From positions 1 to 37,587 of the forward strand of contig JAITGD010000078.1 in NCBI GenBank assembly GCA_031280885.1: a stretch of 37,587 nucleotides of DNA. The letters run 5' to 3'. The notes below the pieces were generated by a model that did no database searches, had not been told where the DNA came from, and was given only the letters and a program-made list of their open reading frames with translations. The DNA is from Prevotellaceae bacterium. Lineage in GTDB: Bacteria; Bacteroidota; Bacteroidia; Bacteroidales; UBA932. The position numbers and the translations under genes are program-made. Shown here in pieces: positions 17,584-25,596 of this stretch (position 1 is its first letter; each line of letters starts with the position of its first letter).

Positions 17584-17619
17584 ACACAAAAAGGGCGTCG
17601 GAAATTTCCCGACACCCTT
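17584..17619 (-). terminator. Intrinsic terminator of rplU-rpmA
   Basis: On the minus strand AAGGGTGTCGG and CCGACGCCCTT form an 11-bp stem with one G.U pair, around a 7-nt loop. It is followed by TTTTTGTG. It lies about 20 bp after the rpmA stop and just before birA, so birA needs read-through or its own promoter. Confidence 0.75.
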
Positions 17620-17641
17620 GAGATTTTTTGCCTCGTGCCGA

Positions 17642-17899
17642 TTACGCTTGCGGAAGAACCGAAACGTATGATTTGTTGCCGATTTTCTTTTTGAAAACCA
17701 CAACGCCGTCGCTCAGCGCGTACAAGGTATGATCTCTGCCGATTCCTACGTTGTCGCCGGGGTGATGAACTGTACCGCGTTGACGAACTAAAATATTGCC
17801 GGCTATAACCACCTGACCGCCAAATTTCTTTATTCCAAGGCGTTTACTGTGTGAGTCGCGTCCGTTCTTTGAACTGCCGACGCCTTTCTTGTGTGCCAT
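17642..17899 (-). CDS. rpmA: 50S ribosomal protein L27
   Basis: An 85-aa large-subunit protein near the peptidyl-transferase centre. The N-terminus [20 protein letters not shown] and the block [19 protein letters not shown] are diagnostic. The N-terminus starts directly with the mature form (MAHKK), with no cleavable Firmicutes-type extension. It lies 22 bp downstream of rplU in the standard L21-L27 pair. Confidence 0.98.
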   Translation of the reverse strand: MAHKKGVGSSKNGRDSHSKRLGIKKFGGQVVIAGNILVRQRGTVHHPGDNVGIGRDHTLYALSDGVVVFKKKIGNKSYVSVLPQA

Positions 17900-17921
17900 A
17901 TCTCAATAAATCTCCGATAAA

Positions 17922-18233
17922 TTAAACGTTAATACTTTCAATTTGAATTTGCGTATATTGCTGACGATGACCTCTTTTCACCTTATAGCCTTTTCTACGC
18001 TTTTTCTTGAACACGATTACCTTGTCGCCTTTAACGTGTTTCAATACTTTGGCTTTTATTGTGGCAGCTTCTAACATAGGTGTGCCAACACTTACCTGAC
18101 CGTCATTATCAATTAGCAGAACTTTATCGAAGCTTAAAGAGTCGCCTTCGGCTTGCTCCAGACGGTGTACGAAGAGCTTCTGTTCTTGTGCAACCTTGAA
18201 TTGCTGCCCTGCTATTTCTACAATTGCGTACAT
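17922..18233 (-). CDS. rplU: 50S ribosomal protein L21
   Basis: A 103-aa protein that binds 23S rRNA. The start is MYAIVEIAGQQFKV at 18233; the track's extra residue comes from a TTG. The C-terminal KRRKGYKVKRGHRQQYTQIQIE is the RNA-binding tail typical of the family. It is the first gene of the rplU-rpmA operon, with a textbook promoter 54-84 bp upstream. Confidence 0.98.
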   Translation of the reverse strand: MYAIVEIAGQQFKVAQEQKLFVHRLEQAEGDSLSFDKVLLIDNDGQVSVGTPMLEAATIKAKVLKHVKGDKVIVFKKKRRKGYKVKRGHRQQYTQIQIESINV

Positions 18234-18286
18234 CAATTTATTAATTATTAATCATTAATACTAATATCTCGAAAAAAATCGAGCTG

Positions 18287-18317
18287 CAAAGGTAAACATA
18301 TTTTTCGATTCAGCAAA
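18287..18317 (-). promoter_or_regulatory. Bacteroidota promoter of rplU-rpmA
   Basis: On the minus strand, a -33 TTTG (18317-18314), a 19-nt spacer, and a -7 TACCTTTG (18294-18287). It is among the cleanest consensus promoters in the window and serves as an internal reference for judging the others. Confidence 0.8.
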
Positions 18318-18333
18318 TTCTTTTTTGAAAAAA

Positions 18334-18500
18334 GATTCAGGATTGCAAGAACCAAGAGCCAGGACGCTACGCAGGCTGGCTTGATGAATTTTTAATTGTA
18401 AAAGCCATACTGCGTAGCGTCCTAATTCTTGGTTCTTGCAATCTTGAATCATCCAGACTGCGTAGCGTCTTGGCTCTTGGCTCTTGAAATCTTGGCTCTC
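18334..18500. repeat. Word-repeat hairpin element with three GCTACGCAG cores after sufS
   Basis: The arm at 18334-18374 (heptamers GAACCAA, GAGCCAG, then GACGCTACGCAG) matches the reverse complement of 18410-18450 at 37 of 41 positions, with a 35-nt loop. A further partial unit (18451-18500) repeats CTGCGTAGCGTC and cttggct words and runs up to the sufS TGA stop. It separates the minus-strand sufS from rplU. Confidence 0.92.
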
Positions 18501-19719
18501 AATCCAAAACCATTTTTCTGACTTTATCCAGTCCTTCTATCAGGGCGTCTATTTCGCTGTATGTATTGTAAAACACCCACGAAGCCCGCACAAGCCCGTT
18601 GATTCCGTAGTGTCGCATGACGGGTTCGGCGCAGAGTTGGCCTACACGTACGGCTATGCCCATTTTATCTAAAATTTCACCGGCGTCGGCCGGATGAACC
18701 CCGTCGAGCAGAAAGGAAGCTATACCTGTTTTATCTTTTGCCGTGCCGAAGATACGAATCCCCGGCACTTTCGATAATGCTGTGAAAGCGTAATCGTTAA
18801 GTTCCATTTCGCGGGCATGGATTTTGTCTCGACCCAATTTGTCCAAATAATCCAAAGCCTCGCCCAGAGCTGTTGCGCCGACGTAATTTGCAGTGCCGGC
18901 CTCGAATTTCAAGGGCAGTTCGGCGAAACGTGTTTCGGCAAAACTTACGGAGCTAACCATATCGCCGCCGTATTGCCAAGGTGGAAGTTCCTCGAGCAGA
19001 CGTTCTTTTCCATATAAAACTCCGATTCCTGTGGGACCATAGATTTTATGTCCCGAAAAAGCATAAAAATCGAAATCGGAGGCAACAAGGTCTATATCGG
19101 CATGTTGCACGCCTTGAGCGCCGTCCACAAAAACGGGAACGCCGTGTCTGTGAGCTATTTTCACAATCGTATCGAGAGGATTCACCGTACCTAAGACATT
19201 GGAAACCTGAGCTACGGCAAGAAGTTTGGTTCGCTCGTTCAGCAGTTCGTCGAGCAGGTCGATTCTCAAACATCCCTCCTCGTCGAAAGGCAGCATCCTG
19301 ATTTTGGCGCCCTTGCGGAAGCAGATTTGCTGCCATGGAACTAAGTTGGAATGATGTTCCGATTCGCTCACCAAAATTTCGTCGCCCGGCTTCAAGTACT
19401 TTTCGCTGAACGAGTAAGCCACCAAATTTACCGAAGCCGTCGTTCCTGAAGTAAAAATTATTTCCGAAGCGCTTTTCGCTTTTACGAAACTGCGAACTCT
19501 TTCACGTGCCGATTCGTACATCTCTGTACACAAGTTGCTCAATTTGTGCACGCCTCGATGTATGTTCGAGTTACATTTTTCGTAGATTTCTCTTTCCTTG
19601 TCGATTACAGCCAAAGGTTTTTGAGTTGTGGCGGCGTTATCGAGATACGCCAGCTTGCGTCCGTAAACCCGTTCGCCGAGTACAGGAAAGTCCTGTCTTA
19701 TTTTTTCGAGATCAAACAT
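18499..19719 (-). CDS. sufS: SufS-type cysteine desulfurase
   Basis: A PLP enzyme that takes sulfur from cysteine for Fe-S cluster assembly. LAYLDNAATTQKP opens the fold. The PLP lysine is in FSGHKIYGPTGIGVLYG (about residue 225), and the persulfide Cys is in RVGQLCAEP (residue 363), the RxGxxC form of the group II (SufS) type. It is 406 aa, the normal length. The rest of the suf operon (sufBCD) is not adjacent; here the gene is 7 bp downstream of the antiporter gene and probably shares its transcript. An alternative is CsdA-type activity, which cannot be excluded by sequence. Confidence 0.95.
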   Translation of the reverse strand: MFDLEKIRQDFPVLGERVYGRKLAYLDNAATTQKPLAVIDKEREIYEKCNSNIHRGVHKLSNLCTEMYESARERVRSFVKAKSASEIIFTSGTTASVNLVAYSFSEKYLKPGDEILVSESEHHSNLVPWQQICFRKGAKIRMLPFDEEGCLRIDLLDELLNERTKLLAVAQVSNVLGTVNPLDTIVKIAHRHGVPVFVDGAQGVQHADIDLVASDFDFYAFSGHKIYGPTGIGVLYGKERLLEELPPWQYGGDMVSSVSFAETRFAELPLKFEAGTANYVGATALGEALDYLDKLGRDKIHAREMELNDYAFTALSKVPGIRIFGTAKDKTGIASFLLDGVHPADAGEILDKMGIAVRVGQLCAEPVMRHYGINGLVRASWVFYNTYSEIDALIEGLDKVRKMVLD

Positions 19720-19726
19720 CTTATTG

Positions 19727-21217
19727 TCATGTTTTTATTCCCAATCGGGCATAAGTTTCCTTTAAACTTCTTTCGTTATCGGATATTATCAGAAGTACAT
19801 CGTTGGCTTCCAGCTCGGTCGAACCCGTCGGAACGAAATAATGCTCGCCCCGCTTGACCATAACCACCAGCGTCCTTTCTGGCATGGGCATATCCATGAT
19901 TCTGTTTCCGCGCGCCAGATGTTGAGGAAATATCGTTATCTCGGACATAGAGGATTTTATGTCCTCCGGAAGTTCGAGTTCAAACGACGATAGTTTGTGT
20001 TTTCGTTTATTTTCGCCGGCCAAACCCAAAAATCTCGCCATAGCCGATACGCTTGTGCCTTGTACTAACAAGGAGACTAAGGTAACGAAAAACACTATAT
20101 TGAAAATAGTCTGTGCATGAGGTAGTCCCGATGTCAGCGGATATGTGGCGAAAATTATCGGAACTGCGCCGCGAAGCCCGACCCACGAGACGTAGTGCTT
20201 GGCTTTGATGCTCATACGTCGAAATGGAATCAAACAGAGCCAGACGGCAACCGGTCGCGATACGAAAATCATGAAAACACTCACTGCCAGGCCGATTCCG
20301 GCTACCGGCAATAATTCCTTCGGATTTACCAACAAGCCGAGCGCCAGGAACATAACTATCTGAAACAGCCAGGCCATCCCGTCCATGAAACTTTTCGACG
20401 GACGTTTGTGAACGAACTTGGAATTGCCCACCACCAAGCCACTGACGTAAACGGCTAAGTATCCGTTACCTTTCAGGTCGTTGGTTATAGAAAATATTAT
20501 AAACATCGTAGTCAGAAGCAGTACCGGATACAGAGCTGCGTTGTCCAGATTGATTTTATTGATGATACGCACGACTAAACGTCCGAAGAAATATCCGAGT
20601 ACCGCACCCAGAGTCAATTGCATCAAGAAGTTTCCGATGATTACGAAGATATTGCCTCCACCGGTTTTTATTATCTGGATAAGCATGATTGTCAGTAGAT
20701 AAGCCATCGGGTCGTTACTACCGCTTTCGAGTTCGAGCAATGGACGCAGCCGTTCCTTGAGCGCCAATCCTTTAGACCCCAATATGGCGAATACCGAGGC
20801 CGAATCGGTGGACGACATCACCGAAGCCAGCAACATAGCCTCGAAAAGCGAAAAGGTAATGGTGATAAAGAAATGATTTGTAAGCCAATATATAAACAAT
20901 CCCGTTACGAGAGCCATGAGAAAAACTCCCGCCGTGGCCAGAGAAATTCCTTGCCAAATCACCGGCCTGATTTCGGTGTATTTAGTATCCATCCCGCCGG
21001 AAAACAGTATGATATTCAATGCCAACACGCCGATAAACTGAGCTGCTTCGGGACTTGAAAATTCGAGACCGAAACCGTCGTGGCCGAATAACATGCCCAC
21101 TCCCAGAAATAAAACCAGAACGGGAACGCCAAATTTATACCCCGTTTTGCCTGCGAAAATGCTTACGAAAAGCAAGAGGGAGCCTACAAGAATTATATTA
21201 TCGACGGATAAAGACAT
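19727..21217 (-). CDS. Potassium/proton antiporter, CPA1 family with C-terminal RCK-type domain
   Basis: Inner-membrane cation/proton exchanger of the NhaP2/CvrA type. Twelve or so membrane segments occupy residues 1-385. The ion-site block is SSTDSASVFAILGSKGLALK with LLELESGSNDPMAYLLTI, which carries the conserved Asp residues. After a short linker, residues ~415-496 form a TrkA-C/RCK_C ligand-binding domain (PERTLVVMVKRGEHYFVPTG, ANDVLLIISD). The length of 496 aa fits the family, although full NhaP2 has a longer tail. It is first in a likely transcript with sufS; the two have no obvious shared role. Confidence 0.93.
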   Translation of the reverse strand: MSLSVDNIILVGSLLLFVSIFAGKTGYKFGVPVLVLFLGVGMLFGHDGFGLEFSSPEAAQFIGVLALNIILFSGGMDTKYTEIRPVIWQGISLATAGVFLMALVTGLFIYWLTNHFFITITFSLFEAMLLASVMSSTDSASVFAILGSKGLALKERLRPLLELESGSNDPMAYLLTIMLIQIIKTGGGNIFVIIGNFLMQLTLGAVLGYFFGRLVVRIINKINLDNAALYPVLLLTTMFIIFSITNDLKGNGYLAVYVSGLVVGNSKFVHKRPSKSFMDGMAWLFQIVMFLALGLLVNPKELLPVAGIGLAVSVFMIFVSRPVAVWLCLIPFRRMSIKAKHYVSWVGLRGAVPIIFATYPLTSGLPHAQTIFNIVFFVTLVSLLVQGTSVSAMARFLGLAGENKRKHKLSSFELELPEDIKSSMSEITIFPQHLARGNRIMDMPMPERTLVVMVKRGEHYFVPTGSTELEANDVLLIISDNERSLKETYARLGIKT

Positions 21218-21268
21218 TTATTCTATTTACGTTTTACATATTATAATGAACCTGCGAAATATTCACCG

Positions 21269-21276
21269 CAAAGTTA
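21269..21276 (-). promoter_or_regulatory. -7 element TAACTTTG for the antiporter-sufS transcript
   Basis: The plus-strand CAAAGTTA gives TAACTTTG on the minus strand, 52 bp before the ATG. No TTG at 19-nt spacing. The rest of the 254-bp gap to tdk holds A/T-rich sequence and the hairpin at 21363. Confidence 0.5.
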
Positions 21277-21357
21277 ATAATTTTTGATTTCAAAGCCAGG
21301 TTTGCAAAACCTTGGCAAAAATAAAACGTAAGGGACATGAATAATGTTAATAGCATA

Positions 21358-21377
21358 CGAAAAATGCCGATTGGCAT
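21358..21377 (-). terminator. Possible terminator after tdk
   Basis: On the minus strand ATGCC-AATC-GGCAT forms a short perfect stem followed by TTTTTCG, about 100 bp after the tdk stop. The stem has only five pairs, so strength is doubtful. Confidence 0.4.
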
Positions 21378-21471
21378 ACAGGTTTTTGAAAAAATGCTGA
21401 AATTTTAAATGACTTTGAAGCATTGCCGGCAAAGATTTGTTTTTTATGCCTGAAAATAAACATATTAGCCT

Positions 21472-22041
21472 TCAATCGCTTTTCATTGCTTTGTTATAGC
21501 AGCGGCGACACAAAGCTTCGTAACTGTCTTTTTCTCCAAGCAGTACTAAACTATCGCTATTCACCAAACGATGAGTAAATTGCGCCCAGTTACCACAACG
21601 CATACAGATGGCGTGCACTTTGGTAATATGTTCAGCTATCGAAAGTAAGCCCGGCATTGGGCCGAAAGGCTGTCCGAGATAATCCATATCCAAACCGGCA
21701 ACGATGACACGTATCCCCGAATCGGCCATGCGACGACAAACATCAATCAATCCCTGATCAAAAAACTGAGCCTCATCTATGCCAACTACTTCTACATTAG
21801 CCGAAAGCAGTAATATATTTCCTGACGAATTTACAGGAGTAGAAAGAATACTGTTGGAATCGTGCGAAACTACCTCATTTTCAGAATATCGCACATCAAA
21901 TTGAGGTTTGAAAATTTCGGTCTTTTTGTTAGCGTATTTGGCTCGACGCAAACGCCGGATCAATTCTTCGGTTTTGCCCGAAAACATTGAACCGGTAATT
22001 ACCTCTATCAGACCTCTTTTATCGGTGTTTTCCAAAAACAT
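21472..22041 (-). CDS. tdk: Thymidine kinase (type II)
   Basis: Phosphorylates thymidine in the salvage pathway. The P-loop is [14 protein letters not shown], Walker B is [11 protein letters not shown], the lasso is [18 protein letters not shown], and the zinc ligands are CMRC and CRRC. The length of 189 aa is normal. The ATG lies directly after the gltX stop with no gap (22041/22042), so the two are probably translationally coupled. Confidence 0.97.
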   Translation of the reverse strand: MFLENTDKRGLIEVITGSMFSGKTEELIRRLRRAKYANKKTEIFKPQFDVRYSENEVVSHDSNSILSTPVNSSGNILLLSANVEVVGIDEAQFFDQGLIDVCRRMADSGIRVIVAGLDMDYLGQPFGPMPGLLSIAEHITKVHAICMRCGNWAQFTHRLVNSDSLVLLGEKDSYEALCRRCYNKAMKSD

Positions 22042-23574
22042 TTACTTATCTCCAATCATGATTTTTTCGACAGCCGCGTCGATGCGTTTCAGCGTTTCCT
22101 CCTGGCCTATGGTCGCCGTTATTTCAAACATGCTCGGCCCCATGCTCGCGCCAACTATGCACAGACGAAAAGCGTTCATCACCCGTCCAATTTTAAATTG
22201 ACTTACATTAATCCATTCATGTACAGCCTGCTCACTCAGCTCGGCAGTGAAGGGTGAAACCTCTTGCAGAATCTCGGCCAAAGCCTTCATTTGTTCGCCG
22301 GTATTTTCGTCAACAAACTTTTTCACAGCCTTTTCGTCGTAGCTTTCCGGAGCGACGAAAAAATACGACGACAGCGACCAAAAATCCGAAACAAATGTCG
22401 CACGCTCCTTTATCAGTCCGCAAACCTTCGCAACATACTCTGCCGATGCGCTTATTCCCCGCTCGACAAGTTCAGGCATAAAAAGCTGAGCAAGCTCCTC
22501 ATTGTTACGTATTTTCATATACTGTTGATTGAACCATTTTGCTTTATCGGGATTAAATCGCGCTCCCGACTTCACCACTCTGTCCAAATCGAACAATTGC
22601 GTCAGCTCGTCCTTTGTAAAGATTTCCTGGTCGATACCCGGATTCCATCCCAACAGCGCAAGAATATTTACAAAAGCCTCCGGAAAATATCCATCCTCGC
22701 GATAAGCTCTCGTAAGCTCGCCTTCAGCCGAAGTCCATTTCAGCGGAAAGACGGGAAATCCAAGTCTATCGCCGTCGCGTTTGCTCAGTTTACCTTTGCC
22801 GTCGGGTCTGAGAAGCAGCGATAAATGAGCGAATTGTGGACGTTCAGCTTCCCATCCGAAAGCCCGATACAGCAAAACGTGCAAGGGCAGCGAAGGCAAC
22901 CATTCCTCGCCGCGTATAACATGAGTGATTTCCATCAAACGGTCGTCCACAATATTTGCCAGATGATAGGTTGGCAATTCGTCGATTTTTTTCCACAACA
23001 CTTTGTCGTCCAGCACAGAAGTATTCACCGACACTTCACCGCGCACCATATCGTTGATTGTAACCGTTTCGTTTGCGGGAATCATAAATCGCACCACCCA
23101 GTCATTTGTTTCTTTTTTAAGACGTTCGCTTTCTTCCGGCGCAAGCGCAAGCGAAGTCCGCAGTTTATATCTTAGTTCATGATTATAGATAAACGTCTTA
23201 CCTTCAGCCTCATATTGTTTACGTAGTGCGTCGAGTTCTTCGGGTTTATCAAAAGCGTAATACGCAAAACCATCGTTCACCAATTGTTCGGCGAACTTGA
23301 AATATATCTCTTTACGTTCCGACTGACGATACGGTGCGTGCGGGCCGCCAAGTCCCGGTCCTTCGTCGAAATCGATTCCGCACCATTTCAAGGATTCAAT
23401 GATATAATCCTCAGCGCCAGGCACAAAACGCGCCGAATCGGTATCTTCGATACGCAGAATGAAATCGCCTCCGTATTTTCGTGCAAACAGCCAGTTAAAC
23501 AGGGCGGTGCGAACGCCGCCGATATGCAAAGGTCCGGTAGGACTTGGAGCAAAACGTACTCTAATTTTATTCAT
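22042..23574 (-). CDS. gltX: Glutamate--tRNA ligase
   Basis: Charges tRNA-Glu in the cytosol. The class I signature HIGH appears as PLHIGGVRTALFNWLFARK (residue ~15), and KMSKS as GKLSKRDGDRLG (~265). The anticodon-binding helical domain occupies the last ~170 residues. 510 aa is a normal length. The Bacteroidota habit of a gltX-tdk pair is not something I can confirm, but the zero-gap junction is clear. The upstream 685-bp gap is shared with the second Sus operon. Confidence 0.97.
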   Translation of the reverse strand: MNKIRVRFAPSPTGPLHIGGVRTALFNWLFARKYGGDFILRIEDTDSARFVPGAEDYIIESLKWCGIDFDEGPGLGGPHAPYRQSERKEIYFKFAEQLVNDGFAYYAFDKPEELDALRKQYEAEGKTFIYNHELRYKLRTSLALAPEESERLKKETNDWVVRFMIPANETVTINDMVRGEVSVNTSVLDDKVLWKKIDELPTYHLANIVDDRLMEITHVIRGEEWLPSLPLHVLLYRAFGWEAERPQFAHLSLLLRPDGKGKLSKRDGDRLGFPVFPLKWTSAEGELTRAYREDGYFPEAFVNILALLGWNPGIDQEIFTKDELTQLFDLDRVVKSGARFNPDKAKWFNQQYMKIRNNEELAQLFMPELVERGISASAEYVAKVCGLIKERATFVSDFWSLSSYFFVAPESYDEKAVKKFVDENTGEQMKALAEILQEVSPFTAELSEQAVHEWINVSQFKIGRVMNAFRLCIVGASMGPSMFEITATIGQEETLKRIDAAVEKIMIGDK

Positions 23575-23742
23575 CTTTATATTTATGGTTTCTGAACATA
23601 TTTTCCATGATATTAATCAATCTTTCAAAATGTTAACATTAAATTTGACGGCGTAAAGTTATAAATTTTTGACAAAAGTGAGATCTTTGTTGGTTCCGAC
23701 ACTCGAAACTAAGATTCGGAAGCCGTCAATATATAAATTTAA

Positions 23743-23807
23743 AAAAGTTATCAACAGGTTTTTTATCTGTTTTTCAGCTATATTAACCTTTTCTGTTGAT
23801 AACTTTT
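23743..23807. repeat. Perfect 15-bp inverted repeat with DnaA-box-like ends
   Basis: AAAAGTTATCAACAG (23743-23757) and CTGTTGATAACTTTT (23793-23807) are exact reverse complements separated by 35 nt. Each holds TTATCAACA, one base from the DnaA box TTATCCACA. It may be an operator, a hairpin, or a protein-binding pair in the gltX/Sus divergent gap. Confidence 0.7.
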
Positions 23808-23841
23808 CGCCATCAGACTTTCGATTTGTAAGCAAGGTTTG

Positions 23842-23871
23842 TTTGGGTATCAAAAAAACACTTTACCTTTG
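23842..23871 (+). promoter_or_regulatory. Promoter P1 upstream of the (AG)30 leader ORF
   Basis: A -33 TTTG (23842-23845), an 18-nt spacer, and a -7 TACCTTTG (23864-23871). A start site near 23880 is expected, giving a short 5' end before the ATG at 23904. Confidence 0.65.
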
Positions 23872-23903
23872 CCACGATTTTTAAACTTACAACGAAAGTA
23901 TAT

Positions 23904-24176
<273 letters not shown>

Positions 24177-24259
24177 AACCGATTCTTGCCGTGCCAATTT
24201 TGCTTTGCCTTAATTATAAATTAACAACTTTTTTTTATTTCTAATTAAATTATTTAGCC

Positions 24260-25579
24260 ATGAGAGTAAAAATCTTAAAAATTTCAAATTTATTTCTTGC
24301 TGTGGCGGCGATAACGGTAGTTTTAGCCTATTCGTGCAAGAACGAGGACGACAAATCCTCGAACAAGCCATACGACCCTTCCAGACCGGTGGTGCTGGAC
24401 TCGTTTTATCCCGATTCCGGTGGTATGGCGACTAAGATAATTATGACCGGAAGTAACTTTGGTAATGATGCTTCGGCAATCAAAGTTTATTTCAATCAGA
24501 AACGAGCTGCAATAGTTTCGAGCAATGGAACTCAGCTCTTTGTGATAACTCCGAAACAGCCCGGCGACACTTGCACGATTTCGGTAGTCGTAGGCAACGA
24601 TTCGGTGATCAGCGATCACAAGTTCAGATACCGCACTTCGGTAACGGTTACAACGGTAGTCGGTCAAAAGGGAACAGGCGAGTTCAAAGCCGGAACTTTG
24701 GCCGAAGCAACTTTCGATAAACCAAGGTTTTTGTGCGTGGATGCAGAAGATAATCTTTTCCTCGCGCACTGGGATAATCCCAAGAACATTGTCATTATCA
24801 ATCAAAGGAAAAATTATGTAGCTGAACTTGTTAATGCGGGCGACAGAGCAAATGTGCCGGCTCCCGATGCTTCCGGAAAAGTAATACTTGTGCCTCTGGA
24901 TGGAGGTTACAATTACTATGGTTTCGACCCTGATGCTCAATGGGCTGCAAAAAGATTAACTATGCTGCGTCCAACGACGGAAGAAGTAACGGCCGGAAAA
25001 CTTGATTATACTATCAATTGGAAACATGGTTTTGCAACTAACGAAATCGACGGACTGATTTATACCCGTGCTTATGATGGTCAGCTCATCCGTTTCAATC
25101 CGATAACCAGAGCGGGAGAACGTGTTACTTCGGATATTTTGATGCCCGATACCGACTCGTATCTGCTCTTTCATCCCGACGATAAAAATATTTTGTACTT
25201 AACGTATCCTGCAAAGCATGTGGTATATACATACAATCTGGATACGGGCGAACATTTGAGATATGCCGGTTCGCTGAATGTGTCCGGATGGAGAGACGGA
25301 GACAGGCTCGATGCCGAATTAAATTCGCCTCGACAGATAGTTTTCGACGAAGAGCGGGCAATAGTCATTGCCGACGAAGGTAATCACTGCATACGGAAAA
25401 TCACTCCCGACGGAATTGTTACAACCGTCATAGGCATGGGCGGAAAATCGGGCTATCAGGATGGAAATCCCGACGATGCTTTGTTCAATCGCCCCACAGG
25501 AATAGCTATAGATTCTGATTACAATATCTATATAGCTGATTCTGAAAATAATTGTATCCGAAAACTTGCGATAGAATAA
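24260..25579 (+). CDS. IPT/TIG- and NHL-repeat surface lipoprotein
   Basis: A 439-aa probable surface-exposed lipoprotein. The signal ends in VLAYSCKNEDD (lipidated Cys near residue 28). An IPT/TIG immunoglobulin-like domain follows (residues ~43-125, VLDSFYPDSGGMATKIIMTGSNFG). Residues ~130-439 form an NHL-type beta-propeller with the repeats FDKPRFLCVDAEDNLF, LNSPRQIVFDEERAIVIAD, NHCIRKITPDGIVTTVIG and FNRPTGIAIDSDYNIYIADS. It precedes the SusC gene by 17 bp. IPT-NHL proteins are frequent partners of Bacteroidota SusCD pairs and are assumed to bind the ligand. Enzymatic activity is not indicated. Confidence 0.93.
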   Translation: MRVKILKISNLFLAVAAITVVLAYSCKNEDDKSSNKPYDPSRPVVLDSFYPDSGGMATKIIMTGSNFGNDASAIKVYFNQKRAAIVSSNGTQLFVITPKQPGDTCTISVVVGNDSVISDHKFRYRTSVTVTTVVGQKGTGEFKAGTLAEATFDKPRFLCVDAEDNLFLAHWDNPKNIVIINQRKNYVAELVNAGDRANVPAPDASGKVILVPLDGGYNYYGFDPDAQWAAKRLTMLRPTTEEVTAGKLDYTINWKHGFATNEIDGLIYTRAYDGQLIRFNPITRAGERVTSDILMPDTDSYLLFHPDDKNILYLTYPAKHVVYTYNLDTGEHLRYAGSLNVSGWRDGDRLDAELNSPRQIVFDEERAIVIADEGNHCIRKITPDGIVTTVIGMGGKSGYQDGNPDDALFNRPTGIAIDSDYNIYIADSENNCIRKLAIE

Positions 25580-25596
25580 TCTAAATATTGAAAATA

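Noticed and set aside
18334-18450. Insertion-sequence ends or a MITE with target-site duplication
   Set aside because: Long inverted arms are present but I see no flanking direct duplication and no transposase, so only a word-repeat element is claimed.
23654-23661. TAACTTTA on the minus strand as the gltX promoter
   Set aside because: Differs from TAnnTTTG at the last base and has no TTG at the right spacing; I could not pick the gltX promoter with confidence.
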